Of a stretch of DNA of 53,932 bases, positions 1 through 8,813 are shown piece after piece. Under the pieces are notes generated by a model, which ran no database searches, was not told the origin of the DNA, and worked only from the letters and a program-made list of their open reading frames with translations. How positions within the stretch are numbered: position 1 is the stretch's first letter; the number at the start of each line of letters is the position of its first letter. Both the position numbers and the translations under genes were made by a program. Source of the stretch: Sphingomonadaceae bacterium (lineage in GTDB: Bacteria > Pseudomonadota > Alphaproteobacteria > Sphingomonadales > Sphingomonadaceae); the NCBI GenBank assembly GCA_019239915.1, contig JAFAZF010000041.1:1-53932 (forward strand), in the 5' to 3' direction.

Positions 1-1104
1 GCTGGTGTCGACCGCCACCTTGGCCGAGAGGCCGATGCGCAGCGGATTGCGGCGGAGCTCGGCCGGATCGAGCGCGATGCGCACGGGCACGCGCTGGACG
101 ATCTTGATCCAGTTGCCCGTGGCGTTCTGCGCCGGCAGCAGCGAGAAGGCGTTGCCGCTGCCCGCACCGAGGCCGAGGACATGGCCGTGGAAGGTGACGT
201 TGCCGCCATAAACGTCGGCGCGGATCGTCGCCGGCTGGCCGACGCGCAGATTCTGGAGCTGCGTCTCGCGGAAATTCGCGTCGAGCCACAGCGTGTCGAG
301 CGGCACCACCGCCATCAGCGGCGTCCCCGCCGCAACGCGCTGTCCGAGCTGGACGGTGCGCTGCGCGACGATGCCCGAAACCGGCGCGGTCAGGTTCATA
401 TAAGCGCGGCTGATCGCGGCGCGGCGCACGGCGGCGATCGCGGCGAGCACGGCGGGATTGTCGGCGACGCTGGTGCCCGAAACGCTGCTCTCGGCCTGGG
501 CGCGCTTGGCCTGGGCGAGCGCGACCGCGGCGTGCGCGGTCGTCACCGCATCCTGCGCGTGGCTGACTTCCTCGCCCGAGACGGCACCGTCCTTAGCGGC
601 GGCGCGACGACGCGCGAAATCGGCCTGCGCGCGGCCGAGATCGGCCTGCGCCTGCGCGATCTCGGCCGACGCCTCGTTGACCGCCGACTGATCGGCGCGG
701 ACGCCGCGCACCGCACGGCCGAGGTCGGCCTCGGCTTGCGCCAGCGCCACGTCCTGCGTTGCGGGATCGAGGTCGATCAGCGGCGCGCCGCGCTTCACCG
801 CCTGGGTGTTGTCGGCATGGAGCGCGAGCACGGTGCCGCCTTCGCGCGCGGTGATTGAGACGACGTCGCCGCCGACATAGGCATCGTCGGTCGCCTCGCT
901 CGGCGGTGCCAGCATGCGCATCACGATATAGCCGAGCGCGACGAGCACGATCACCACACCGAGGATGAGGAAGCCGAGGCGGCGCGCGCGCGGCTTTGCG
1001 GGCGCGGCACGGGGCGTCGCCTCGGGATGCGCCATGGCGTCCGTGTCGATGCTGTCCTCGACCGCCGGTTCGTCGCGGTCGATGGGGGGAGAACGGTCGG
1101 TCAT
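1..1104 (-). CDS. emrA: EmrA/HlyD-family efflux periplasmic adaptor (partial)
   Basis: Periplasmic adaptor of a tripartite drug efflux pump, linking an inner-membrane pump to an outer-membrane channel. The reading frame starts at an ATG at 1104 and is open to the left edge, so the C-terminus is missing. A cytoplasmic N-terminus is followed by one membrane segment (about residues 43-65), then a lipoyl half-motif (TDDAYVGGD), a long Ala/Gln-rich coiled-coil hairpin, and a second lipoyl half with the beta-barrel start (LTAPVSGIVAQRTVQLGQRV), which is typical of EmrA. The ATG overlaps the stop of the upstream outer membrane gene (ATGA), so the two are translationally coupled. An emrB-type MFS pump would be expected just beyond the window. 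The family is certain; the drug substrate is unknown. Confidence 0.93.
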   Translation of the reverse strand, partial: MTDRSPPIDRDEPAVEDSIDTDAMAHPEATPRAAPAKPRARRLGFLILGVVIVLVALGYIVMRMLAPPSEATDDAYVGGDVVSITAREGGTVLALHADNTQAVKRGAPLIDLDPATQDVALAQAEADLGRAVRGVRADQSAVNEASAEIAQAQADLGRAQADFARRRAAAKDGAVSGEEVSHAQDAVTTAHAAVALAQAKRAQAESSVSGTSVADNPAVLAAIAAVRRAAISRAYMNLTAPVSGIVAQRTVQLGQRVAAGTPLMAVVPLDTLWLDANFRETQLQNLRVGQPATIRADVYGGNVTFHGHVLGLGAGSGNAFSLLPAQNATGNWIKIVQRVPVRIALDPAELRRNPLRIGLSAKVAVDTS

Positions 1105-2567
1105 GAGCGGGGCTCCGCGGCGGGTGCCGAAGCGAGGGGACGGGAGGGATCGAAGCCGCCGCCGAGCGCGGCGATCAGCTGGATGCGGCGGGTGAGCGCG
1201 TCGGCCTGGAGCTGAACCAGATCCTGCTCTCCCTGGAGCAGGCGGAAGCCGCTGTCGATCGCGTCGAGCTGCGATCCCAGGCCTTCGGTGATGCGGACAT
1301 TATTGAGCCGCACCGTCTCGCGCAGGCTGGCGACGACCTCGTTCTGCTGGACGAGATCGGTGTCGGTCGTGCGGACGTTGGTGATCGCATCGGCGGATTC
1401 GCGCACTGCGCCGAGCACCGCGTCGTCATAGTCGGCGACGGCGGTGTCGAGATCGGCGGTCGCGCCGCGATATTGCGCGCGGAGCTTGCCGCCCTCGAAG
1501 ATCGGTATCGAGAGCATCGGGCCGCCGCCATAGGTCGCGGAGGCGGCGCTGATCAGGCTGCCGAGCCCGAACGAGGCGAAGCCCGCCAGCGCCGAGATGC
1601 TGACGTTCGGCATGAACGCGGCGCGCGCGATGCGGCGGCCGGCTTCGGTGGCATCGATGCGCGCCTGATCGGCGAGCAGATCGGGGCGGCGCACGAGCAG
1701 ATCGGCCGGCAAGGCATCGGGAACGCCGGGCGGCCGATCGAGCACGAGCGTCGGCTGCGTCACTTGCGGATAGAAGTCGGCACCGCGGCCGACCAGCGCC
1801 GCGATCGCGTGGACCAGCAGCTCATATTGGCGACCGGCACGCACCTTCGCCTGCTGTGCCTGCGCGAGCAGCGTGCGCGCGGTCTCCTCGTCGAGCCGGC
1901 TCGAAAGCTGGTCGCGGATCCGCGTCTGGATGAGCGAGAGCGCGCGCTGGCGGGTCTGCACGAAGCCGTCGGCGACCTCGATTTGGCGCTTCGCCTGGGC
2001 GAGCCCGACATAGGTTTCGGCGAGTGAGGTCGCGATCGTCAGCCGCGCTGCCGCGGCATCGAGCGTCGCCGCCTGTGCCGTCGCCCGCGCGCGATCGACG
2101 GCGGCACGCTGGCGGCCGAACAGATCGAGGTTCCAGCTGAGCGACGCGCCGACGATGCCGAGCCAGTGGCTCGGGCTGCTGCCGCCGCTGGTCGCGCCGC
2201 TGCTGCCGTTGTCGTCGGATGAGCTGCCGCCGATGAAGTTCTTGCTGTTGCGTAGATATTGGACGGTGCCGCCGCCGGTGACGTGCGGGAGCAGCCCGGA
2301 ATGCTCGGCGTCGATTTCCGCCTGCGCCGCGCGCACCCGCGCCAGCGCCTTCTCCAGCGAAGGGTTATCCGCAAGCGCGAGCGCGGTCAGCCGATCGAGC
2401 TGGGGATCGTCGAACGCCGTCCACCAATCTCCCGCCAATGAGGCCGATTGCGTCGAGAGACCCACCCGGCCGGACGCGACCTGTGTCACCTTGGGCGGAT
2501 CGTGCGGCACTGCGGCGCAGCTGGCGAGCAGCAGCGCGGCAAGCGCGGTGAAGCCGATCGCGCGCAT
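1101..2567 (-). CDS. NodT-family outer membrane efflux lipoprotein
   Basis: Outer membrane channel of the same efflux system. The protein has 488 residues, the usual length for NodT/OprM-like factors. It begins with a lipoprotein signal ending in LLASC (Cys17). It contains the two repeated OEP regions with typical motifs (DWWTAFDDPQLDRL near the start, LVRRPDLLADQARIDATEAGRRIA in the middle). It lies 2 bp after the marR stop and its own stop overlaps the adaptor ATG, so marR, this gene and emrA form one operon. Confidence 0.93.
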   Translation of the reverse strand: MRAIGFTALAALLLASCAAVPHDPPKVTQVASGRVGLSTQSASLAGDWWTAFDDPQLDRLTALALADNPSLEKALARVRAAQAEIDAEHSGLLPHVTGGGTVQYLRNSKNFIGGSSSDDNGSSGATSGGSSPSHWLGIVGASLSWNLDLFGRQRAAVDRARATAQAATLDAAAARLTIATSLAETYVGLAQAKRQIEVADGFVQTRQRALSLIQTRIRDQLSSRLDEETARTLLAQAQQAKVRAGRQYELLVHAIAALVGRGADFYPQVTQPTLVLDRPPGVPDALPADLLVRRPDLLADQARIDATEAGRRIARAAFMPNVSISALAGFASFGLGSLISAASATYGGGPMLSIPIFEGGKLRAQYRGATADLDTAVADYDDAVLGAVRESADAITNVRTTDTDLVQQNEVVASLRETVRLNNVRITEGLGSQLDAIDSGFRLLQGEQDLVQLQADALTRRIQLIAALGGGFDPSRPLASAPAAEPRS

Positions 2568-2569
2568 GA

Positions 2570-3049
2570 TCAGGCCGCCTCCCGCCGCTCGTCATCGACG
2601 AGCTTGCGTTCCGCGCGCGTCATCAGCTTGGTGAGGCTGGCGACGAGCGCTTCGAACTCGTCGCGCCCGAAGTCGGCAAGCAGCTCGTTCCAGGTGCCGA
2701 CGACGGTATCGGCGAGCGCGAGCATCTGGGCGTTCCCAGCCTCCGTCAGCTGCAGGCGCACGGTGCGCCGGTCGCTGCCGTCGCGGCTGCGCATGAGGAA
2801 GCCGCGCGCCTCGAGGCTGTCGACCAGCCGCGTCACCGAACCGGTGGTGTGGCCGAGATCGCGCGCGAGTTCACCCGGCGTGGCGACGACGCCATCCTCG
2901 ATCAGCTTGAGCGCGATCCACTGCGAAAAGCTGATGCCGTCGACGGGGAAGCGCGCCTCGATCAGCGCCGACATGAGCCGCTCGATCCGCCGGATAAGCC
3001 GACCGGGCGCGCGACTCGCCGCGCAATCGTCAAGCGTAAGGGCAACCAT
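2570..3049 (-). CDS. MarR-family transcriptional regulator
   Basis: Winged-helix repressor that probably controls its own efflux operon. I chose the ATG at 3049, giving about 159 residues, the normal MarR length. A longer frame reaches 3178 but would read through the palindromic operator. The recognition region is ATPGELARDLGHTTGSVTRLVDSLEARGF, followed by the conserved wing motif DGSDRRTVRLQLTEAG. It is the first gene of the operon with the outer membrane factor and adaptor, and a perfect palindrome lies just upstream of its start. The inducing ligand cannot be read from sequence. Confidence 0.92.
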   Translation of the reverse strand: MVALTLDDCAASRAPGRLIRRIERLMSALIEARFPVDGISFSQWIALKLIEDGVVATPGELARDLGHTTGSVTRLVDSLEARGFLMRSRDGSDRRTVRLQLTEAGNAQMLALADTVVGTWNELLADFGRDEFEALVASLTKLMTRAERKLVDDERREAA

Positions 3050-3066
3050 CCGGCCGACTCCGATAA

Positions 3067-3098
3067 ATCTGCCTAGGCAGATATATAGACGGCAGATA
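3067..3098. promoter_or_regulatory. Palindromic operator, likely MarR binding site
   Basis: A perfect 16-bp palindrome ATCTGCCTAGGCAGAT lies at 3067-3082. A third half-site GGCAGATA at 3091-3098 directly repeats the right arm. A possible -35 element for the minus strand (TTGAAA) is at 3100-3105. The site is 17 bp upstream of the marR start codon and in the gap shared with the divergent transporter gene, so it fits an autoregulatory operator. That the MarR protein binds it is inferred. Confidence 0.7.
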
Positions 3099-3234
3099 GT
3101 TTCAAGATGCTTTTCGCCGCGGCATGACTTTTTTGTCATCGGCCGATATCGGCGCTTCGCATCCGAGGCTTGCGGCACGGCGATGTTCGGGCAGAGTGAC
3201 CCGGTCGCCGTTCGGCATCGCGGGAGCGCGCGCT

Positions 3235-4557
3235 ATGGTGGAGCACAGCGGTGCGCAACGCAGCGGGGCTGCGATCCTCCCGCGTCGCGGCCTCGTCGCC
3301 GTGCTGATCGGCAACGCCCTCGAATTCTACGATTTCCTCACCTTCGCCTTCTTCGCGCCGCAGATCGGGCGCTGCTTCTTCCCGGGCACCAGCGAGGAGG
3401 ACAGGCTGTTGCTCGCGCTCGCGACGTTCGGCGCGGGCTTCCTCACCCGGCCGGTCGGCGGAATGTTGCTCGGGCGCTTTGCGGACCGGCGCGGGCGCCG
3501 GCCGGCGCTGCTGCTCTCCTTCGCACTGATGGGCGTCGCGATTGCCGGCGTCGGATTGACACCGGGCTACGCGACGATCGGGATCGCGGCGCCGCTGCTG
3601 GTGCTCGCCTTCCGTCTGATGCAGGGCTTCGCGCTCGGCGGCGATGTCGGCGCGGCCACCGCCTATCTGATCGAATGCGCGCCGCCCGATCGGCGTGGCC
3701 GCTTCGTGTCGCTGCAATATGTCACGCAGGAGAGCGCGAACATCGTCGCCGGCGCGATCGGCGCGGCGCTCGCGGCACTGCTGAGCCCCGCCGCGCTCGA
3801 CGGCTGGGGATGGCGCGTGCCGTTCCTGCTCGGAGCCTGCATCGTGCCGATCGGCCTCGTGCTGCGAGGGCAGCTCCACGAGACGCTGCCGGCCGATGAC
3901 GCGACGACGATCATGACGCCCGGATCAGGCGTGGACGACTATCGCCGCGCGGCGGCGCTAGGGTTCGTGCTCCTCGCCTGCGGCACGATCATGACCTACG
4001 GCAAGCTCTACATCACCATCTATGCCGAGGTCGTGCTGCATATGCGCGTGAGCATCGCGCTCGCCGCGACGGCGGTGGTCGGTCTCGCCGGCATGATCGG
4101 ATCGCTGCTCAGCGGCACGCTCTCGGATCGTTTCGGCCGCAAGCCGGTGATCCTGGTCGCGGGCGCGCTCGTGCTCGTCACGACGGTGCCGGGCTTCGCG
4201 ATGCTCGGGCAGCAACGCACGTTCGCCACGCTGCTCACGGTCAGCGGCCTGGTGTCGCTGCTCGTGGCGATCGCGATCGCGCCGGTGCTGGTCGGGCTGA
4301 CCGAGACGCTGCCTGCCCGCGTGCGCGCCGGCACGGTCGCGATCATCTACGCCTTCGCGATCGCCGTGTTCGGCGGCAGCACCCAATTCCTCGTCGCCTG
4401 GCTGACGAAGCTGAGCGGCAGTCGGCTCGTGCCGGCCTGGTATATGAGCGGCGCGGCGCTCGTATCGCTGGCGGCGGCGCTGCTGCTGCGCGAGAGCGCG
4501 CCACGCGTGCTGCGTGCGCGCCGTATCGCCCGGCTGCGTGCGCCGGTCTCCGTCTAG
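3235..4557 (+). CDS. MFS transporter, metabolite:H+ symporter (MHS) type
   Basis: Inner-membrane secondary transporter of about 440 residues with the 12-helix MFS pattern. Typical MHS features are NALEFYDFLTFAFFAPQIG in helix 1, the loop 2-3 motif GRFADRRGRRPALL and its second-half copy GTLSDRFGRKPVIL, plus RLMQGFALGGDVG. The family imports organic acids or similar metabolites with protons; the substrate here cannot be assigned. I used the ATG at 3235 because an upstream in-frame start adds a low-complexity tail without membrane character. It is divergent from marR and may share the operator region. Confidence 0.88.
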   Translation: MVEHSGAQRSGAAILPRRGLVAVLIGNALEFYDFLTFAFFAPQIGRCFFPGTSEEDRLLLALATFGAGFLTRPVGGMLLGRFADRRGRRPALLLSFALMGVAIAGVGLTPGYATIGIAAPLLVLAFRLMQGFALGGDVGAATAYLIECAPPDRRGRFVSLQYVTQESANIVAGAIGAALAALLSPAALDGWGWRVPFLLGACIVPIGLVLRGQLHETLPADDATTIMTPGSGVDDYRRAAALGFVLLACGTIMTYGKLYITIYAEVVLHMRVSIALAATAVVGLAGMIGSLLSGTLSDRFGRKPVILVAGALVLVTTVPGFAMLGQQRTFATLLTVSGLVSLLVAIAIAPVLVGLTETLPARVRAGTVAIIYAFAIAVFGGSTQFLVAWLTKLSGSRLVPAWYMSGAALVSLAAALLLRESAPRVLRARRIARLRAPVSV

Positions 4558-4564
4558 GACACCG

Positions 4565-5752
4565 CTAGCCCGCCAGCGACTCGGCCAGCCGCAGCATGAA
4601 GGCGGCGCCGCGCTCGATCTGCGACACCTCGATATATTCGTCGGGCTGGTGCGCCTGCTCGATCGAGCCGGGGCCGCAGATGATCGTCGCGAAACCCGCC
4701 TCCTGGAACTGGCCCGCCTCGGCGGCATAGGGGACGGCGCGGAGAGGCCCGTTGTCGCCGGCGAGCGCGCGCGCAATCCGTTCGGCGGCGCCGTCCGGCC
4801 GCAGCGCCATCGCCGGCGTGAAGGAGCGGCGCGTGACGGTGACGCCGGCCTCTGCGAAGCGCGCCTTCATCTCGCCGTCGAGGCGGTCGGCAAGGTCGAA
4901 GAACGGCTGGAGCAGCGCGACCGGATCGAGGCCCGGCGGACAGCGCAGATCGAACTGGAAGACGCATTCGCGGGAGAGGATGTTCACCGCCGTGCCGCCC
5001 TGCATCGTTCCGATCGTGAGCGTCGCGTGCTTCGGGCAAAAGGGCGAGCGCACGTTCGCTTGCCTTTCAAGGTCTTCGGCAAGCTCGCTGAGGCGCGTCA
5101 TCAGCTGGATCGCGATCATGTTTGCCGAAATCCCGAGATGGGTGAGGCTCGAATGGGCCTCGTGACCGGTGACGGTGACGCGATAGGTGGTGATGCCCTT
5201 GTGCGCGCCGACCACCTCCATGTCGGTCGGCTCGCCGACGATCACGGCGGCGGGCGCGGGCAGCCGCTTGCCGATCGCCGCGATCATCGCCGGCGCACCG
5301 AGGCAGCCCACCTCCTCGTCATAGGAGAAGGCGAGGTGGACGGGGCGGCTCAGCCTCCCCGGCTCGGCGAACAGCGGCGCGGCGGCGAGCGCGAGCGCGA
5401 GGAACGCCTTCATGTCCGCGCTGCCGCGCGCGTAGAGCCGGCCGCCGCGCTCGGTCAGCGCGAAGGGATCGCTGCTCCACGGCTGCCCGTCGACCGGCAC
5501 GACGTCGGTGTGGCCCGAGAGCACGACGCCGCCTTCCGCCATCGGGCCGAGCGTCGCGTAGAGATTGGCCTTGCTGCCGTCGGCATTGTTGACGCGAGTG
5601 GCATCGACGCCGAGGTGCGCCAGTTCGGCCTCGACTAGCTCGATCAGCGCGAGGTTCGAGAGCCGCGAGGTCGTGTCGATCGCGACGAGGCGCGCGAGCA
5701 GTTCTGTCGCTCGGGCGGCGAGCCGGTCGGGCTGGTGGAGGTCGGGAGCCAT
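4565..5752 (-). CDS. argE: Acetylornithine deacetylase
   Basis: M20-family zinc metallohydrolase of 395 residues. It removes acetate from N-acetylornithine to give ornithine in arginine synthesis. Visible metal and catalytic motifs are SGHTDVVPVDG (His81, Asp83), RGSADMKAFLA (Asp113) and the DEEVG pair (Glu146-Glu147). The dimerisation-domain motif VTVTGHEAHSS follows, with GPGSIEQAHQPDEYI near the end. It is convergent with the MHS transporter and follows the DUF2891 gene. A related M20 deacylase activity cannot be excluded, but the whole-length match to ArgE is good. Confidence 0.9.
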   Translation of the reverse strand: MAPDLHQPDRLAARATELLARLVAIDTTSRLSNLALIELVEAELAHLGVDATRVNNADGSKANLYATLGPMAEGGVVLSGHTDVVPVDGQPWSSDPFALTERGGRLYARGSADMKAFLALALAAAPLFAEPGRLSRPVHLAFSYDEEVGCLGAPAMIAAIGKRLPAPAAVIVGEPTDMEVVGAHKGITTYRVTVTGHEAHSSLTHLGISANMIAIQLMTRLSELAEDLERQANVRSPFCPKHATLTIGTMQGGTAVNILSRECVFQFDLRCPPGLDPVALLQPFFDLADRLDGEMKARFAEAGVTVTRRSFTPAMALRPDGAAERIARALAGDNGPLRAVPYAAEAGQFQEAGFATIICGPGSIEQAHQPDEYIEVSQIERGAAFMLRLAESLAG

Positions 5753-5782
5753 CGCCGCAGACTAATCGCGATCAAGCCAAGC

Positions 5783-6784
5783 TCAAGCCTCGAGCGCGAG
5801 CAGCGCGAACGTCGCCAGCCAGTGCGCGCCCATACAGTCGTCGGCGAGATGCGGCAGGCTTGCCGCGAGATGCCGCTCGGCGGCGTCGCGGGCGAGCGGT
5901 GCGACGGGGTGATCGGGCCCGAGCTCCCGCGCAAGCGTTCGCCAGCACCAGGCACGGCTGAGGTTGAGGCCGTCGAGATGCGCGATCTTGCCGTCGCTGC
6001 GATCCGATACGGCAGCCGGCGTGAACAATGTCGCCGGCGCGCCCGCTGCCAGCCGCGGCAGGAAGGCTTCGAACCATTTCGTCGCGCTGACGATGTCGAA
6101 TAGCTCGATCATAAACGCCGCCTCGACAAGCGTCGGCGAGAGGAACTCGTCGCCACCCGGCTCCCACGCCTGCGCGTCGCGATCGGAGTCGAACCAGTCG
6201 CGTGCGCGCTCGAGGATCAGCGCGCCGAACATGGGATCGCGGCCGGGCGCCCAGCGAGAGGCGAGCAGGCAGGCGAAGGCGGTGTTGAAGTGCGTGCCGG
6301 TGCGGATCGGGTAGGTGAGCTTCTGGATATAGCTCGCGAATTCATCCGCGATCAGCCGCGCGAGCGGCTCGAGGGCCGCCGCCCAGCCCGCTTCGTGCCG
6401 TGACGCCTCGTCGTGCAGCGCGAGCAGCCACGCCCAACCAGAGGGCCGTTCGAAACCTGCCGCGCCGGACCGCTCGAAATAGGCGAGCTCGACCGCGACC
6501 TTCTCGGGCACGAGCATAGTGTCGGCCAACTCTCGGATTGCCGCCCCCTCGGGCAGATCGGGGAAGCGCCGCGCGATCCGCGGCAACTGCCACCAGCCAT
6601 GCACGCAGCTGTGCCAATCGAAGCTGCCGTGGAAGATCGGGTGCAGCACGTCCGGCGGCGCGACGTCGTCCGGCCCGGTCATGATGTGATCGAGCTTGTG
6701 CGGATAGGTGCGGCCGATGTGGCCGAGCGTCAGCCGCGCGAAGCCGGCCGCCATCGCCTCCGTGAGCGCCATTCCGCTTGCCAT
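5783..6784 (-). CDS. DUF2891 family protein
   Basis: A protein of about 333 residues with the character of the DUF2891 family, whose function is unknown. Conserved-looking stretches are HPIFHGSFDWHSCVHGWW near the N-terminus, PIRTGTHFNTAFA in the middle and a C-terminal GAHWLATFALLAL. The repeated Trp/His-rich helices suggest an alpha/alpha barrel, which is inference. Several starts are possible (6808, 6784, 6772); 6784 avoids crowding the divergent protease gene that starts at 6817. The stop is about 30 bp upstream of argE on the same strand, so they may be cotranscribed. Confidence 0.82.
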   Translation of the reverse strand: MASGMALTEAMAAGFARLTLGHIGRTYPHKLDHIMTGPDDVAPPDVLHPIFHGSFDWHSCVHGWWQLPRIARRFPDLPEGAAIRELADTMLVPEKVAVELAYFERSGAAGFERPSGWAWLLALHDEASRHEAGWAAALEPLARLIADEFASYIQKLTYPIRTGTHFNTAFACLLASRWAPGRDPMFGALILERARDWFDSDRDAQAWEPGGDEFLSPTLVEAAFMIELFDIVSATKWFEAFLPRLAAGAPATLFTPAAVSDRSDGKIAHLDGLNLSRAWCWRTLARELGPDHPVAPLARDAAERHLAASLPHLADDCMGAHWLATFALLALEA

Positions 6785-6816
6785 GCGCGCGTTCACGCCC
6801 AATTGCACCGCCGATC

Positions 6817-8118
6817 ATGCGCTTGCTTCGGCCGTTGCTCCTGCTGTTTTGGATCGTGCTGGGCACCGGGCCGCTCGCCGCGCAGGCGCCGCTCGGCGCC
6901 ACTATCGAGACGCCCGATCAGGCGATCGCCGAGGACGCCGCGCAATATGCCAAGCGCTACGGGGTGACGATCGACGAGGCGGTGCGCCGGCTGCGCGCGC
7001 AGGAGGAGAGCGTGGCGGTGACGACCGCGCTCGCCGCGAGTTTTGCCGATCGGCTCGCCGGCATCGCCATCCAGCATCGCCCCGATTTCCGGATCGTCGT
7101 GCTGCTGACCGGCGCCGAACCGGTGCCCGATCGGACGATCGTCGCCGGCGGAATGGCGGTGCCGATCAGCTTCCATGTCGGCGCGCTCGCGACGCGCGCG
7201 GCGATCGATGCCGCGATGCGCGCGCATCAGGCGGAGCTCCGCGCCGGTTATCCGATCGTGCACGGCATGGGCCTCGACATGCGTACCGGCGAGCTGGTGC
7301 TGCTCGTCGATCGCGGCAGGGCGCAGGATTATGGCTTCGATCGCCTGCGCGCCGAGCTCGCGACGCTGACCGGCGTGCCGGTGCGGATCAGCCCGCTGGA
7401 CGGCCCCTCGGTCAATCTCGCGGTCGCGGGCGGCGGCCGGGTCGTCGGCATCGATCCCGCCGACAAGCGCCGTTACGCCTGCACCGCGGGCTTCGTCGTC
7501 CGCTACGAAAGCTATATGGGCGTCGCCACCGCCGCGCACTGCCCCGACCAGCTCGATTATGTCGAGCCGGACGGCGCCCGCGTACCGCTCGGCTATGCCG
7601 GGCAATGGGGTGCGCGCTATCAGGACGTGCAGATCGGCGTCGCGCCGGGACCGCTCGCGCCGCTGTTTCTCGCCGACGCGAAGCGCAGCGAGGCGCGGCC
7701 GGTCACGGGCGCGCGCAGCCGGCTGGCGACGCGCGCCGGCGATTATGTCTGCCATCGCGGCGAAGGCAGCGGCTATAGCTGCGCCGAGATCGACCTCGTC
7801 GACTATGCCCCGCCGGGCGACCTCTGCGCCGGCCCGTGCGAGCCGGTGTGGTTCGCGGTCGACGGGCCGGGCTGCAAGAGCGGCGACAGCGGCGGCCCGG
7901 TGTTCCTCGGCACCACCGCCTTCGGCATCGTCAAGGGCGAGACGCACGGCACGAACGGCGCCTGCGCGGGCTATTTCTACATGTCGACCGACTATCTGCC
8001 GATGGGCTGGTCGCTCGCAACCGCGCCCGCGATCGAGGTAGCGCCGGTGGTCGCGGCGCCAACATCGTCGGCGCCGGTGGCGGCAACGGGAGCCGCGACG
8101 GCCGGGCAGGGGCTGTGA
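6817..8118 (+). CDS. Secreted S1-family (chymotrypsin-like) serine protease with propeptide
   Basis: Exported trypsin-fold protease of 433 residues. A signal peptide (MRLLRPLLLLFWIVLGTGPLA) is followed by a propeptide-like region of about 190 residues, which recalls the streptogrisin/alpha-lytic protease layout. The catalytic domain then shows VATAAHC (His241), YQDVQIG (Asp270) and KSGDSGGPVF (Ser358), so the triad is intact. Several Cys pairs are present (ACTAG...AAHC, VCHRG...YSC). The C-terminus is an Ala/Pro/Thr-rich tail of about 30 residues. I chose the ATG directly before the signal peptide. The substrate is unknown. Confidence 0.85.
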   Translation: MRLLRPLLLLFWIVLGTGPLAAQAPLGATIETPDQAIAEDAAQYAKRYGVTIDEAVRRLRAQEESVAVTTALAASFADRLAGIAIQHRPDFRIVVLLTGAEPVPDRTIVAGGMAVPISFHVGALATRAAIDAAMRAHQAELRAGYPIVHGMGLDMRTGELVLLVDRGRAQDYGFDRLRAELATLTGVPVRISPLDGPSVNLAVAGGGRVVGIDPADKRRYACTAGFVVRYESYMGVATAAHCPDQLDYVEPDGARVPLGYAGQWGARYQDVQIGVAPGPLAPLFLADAKRSEARPVTGARSRLATRAGDYVCHRGEGSGYSCAEIDLVDYAPPGDLCAGPCEPVWFAVDGPGCKSGDSGGPVFLGTTAFGIVKGETHGTNGACAGYFYMSTDYLPMGWSLATAPAIEVAPVVAAPTSSAPVAATGAATAGQGL

Positions 8119-8136
8119 ATCCGGCTTGACCAACCA

Positions 8137-8151
8137 GAACATAACAGGAAC
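8137..8151 (+). promoter_or_regulatory. LexA (SOS) box
   Basis: GAACATAACAGGAAC matches the alphaproteobacterial LexA consensus GAAC-N7-GAAC exactly. It ends 5 bp before the imuA GTG start and overlaps the only visible ribosome-binding sequence (AGGAA at 8146-8150). Its position in front of the imuA-imuB-dnaE2 cassette, a classic LexA regulon member, makes the assignment strong. Confidence 0.88.
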
Positions 8152-8156
8152 ACTGG

Positions 8157-8813
8157 GTGGCTATGGATGCCGCCGAGTCGCCTGTCGATGCCCTATGGCC
8201 ATGCCCGGAGCCGCTGCTCGAGGAGGTGGCGGCGGCGGGTCCGCGCGATCGGGCCGCCGGTCTCGCCTTCGCGCTGGCGCGTGTGCCCGAAGGCGATACG
8301 CGACCGCTGCTGTTCGTGCTGCCGGGTGACTGGCGGCGCGACTGGGGCTTGCCATGCCCTCACGGGATCGCCGCGCCCGAGTTTCTGATCGTGCTGCCCC
8401 GCCGCGCCGAGGATGCGCTGTGGGCGATGGAGCAGGCGCTGCGCTCGGGGGCCTGCGCGGCGGTGATCGGCGCGATCGAGCAGGCGACGCTCACGCAGAC
8501 GCGGCGGCTCGATTTCGCGGCGCGTGAAGGCGGGGCGGGCGCGATCCTGCTCCGCCGCCACAATGACGGCCTCAGCGCGGCGCGGCGACGCTGGCGGATC
8601 GCGGCGGCGCCGAGCACGCCGCACCCGCTCACCGAGGAGGCTTTGGGCGCGCCGCGGCTGCGCGCCGATCTCATCCGCCGGCGCGATGGCGCGCCCGGCT
8701 CGTGGCTCATGGAGCAGGAGTATGCGTCGGGTCGTTTCGCTGTGGCTGACCGATTGGCCGATCACGGTCCGCCATCGGCTGCGGCGTCGGAGCGCGCCGG
8801 GCGCGCCGCTTGA
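8157..8813 (+). CDS. imuA: ImuA, mutasome accessory protein
   Basis: First gene of the SOS mutagenesis cassette, about 218 residues. ImuA is a RecA-like accessory factor that works with ImuB and DnaE2 in error-prone lesion bypass. It shows LLFVLPGDWRRDWGLPCPHG, LIVLPRRAEDALWAMEQALRSGACAAVIG and LRADLIRRRDGAPGSWLMEQ, the typical ImuA order. The start is a GTG at 8157, 6 bp after an AGGAA; an ATG at 8163 is the alternative. Its 3' end overlaps imuB by 92 bp. A LexA box immediately upstream indicates SOS induction. Confidence 0.88.
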   Translation: MAMDAAESPVDALWPCPEPLLEEVAAAGPRDRAAGLAFALARVPEGDTRPLLFVLPGDWRRDWGLPCPHGIAAPEFLIVLPRRAEDALWAMEQALRSGACAAVIGAIEQATLTQTRRLDFAAREGGAGAILLRRHNDGLSAARRRWRIAAAPSTPHPLTEEALGAPRLRADLIRRRDGAPGSWLMEQEYASGRFAVADRLADHGPPSAAASERAGRAA

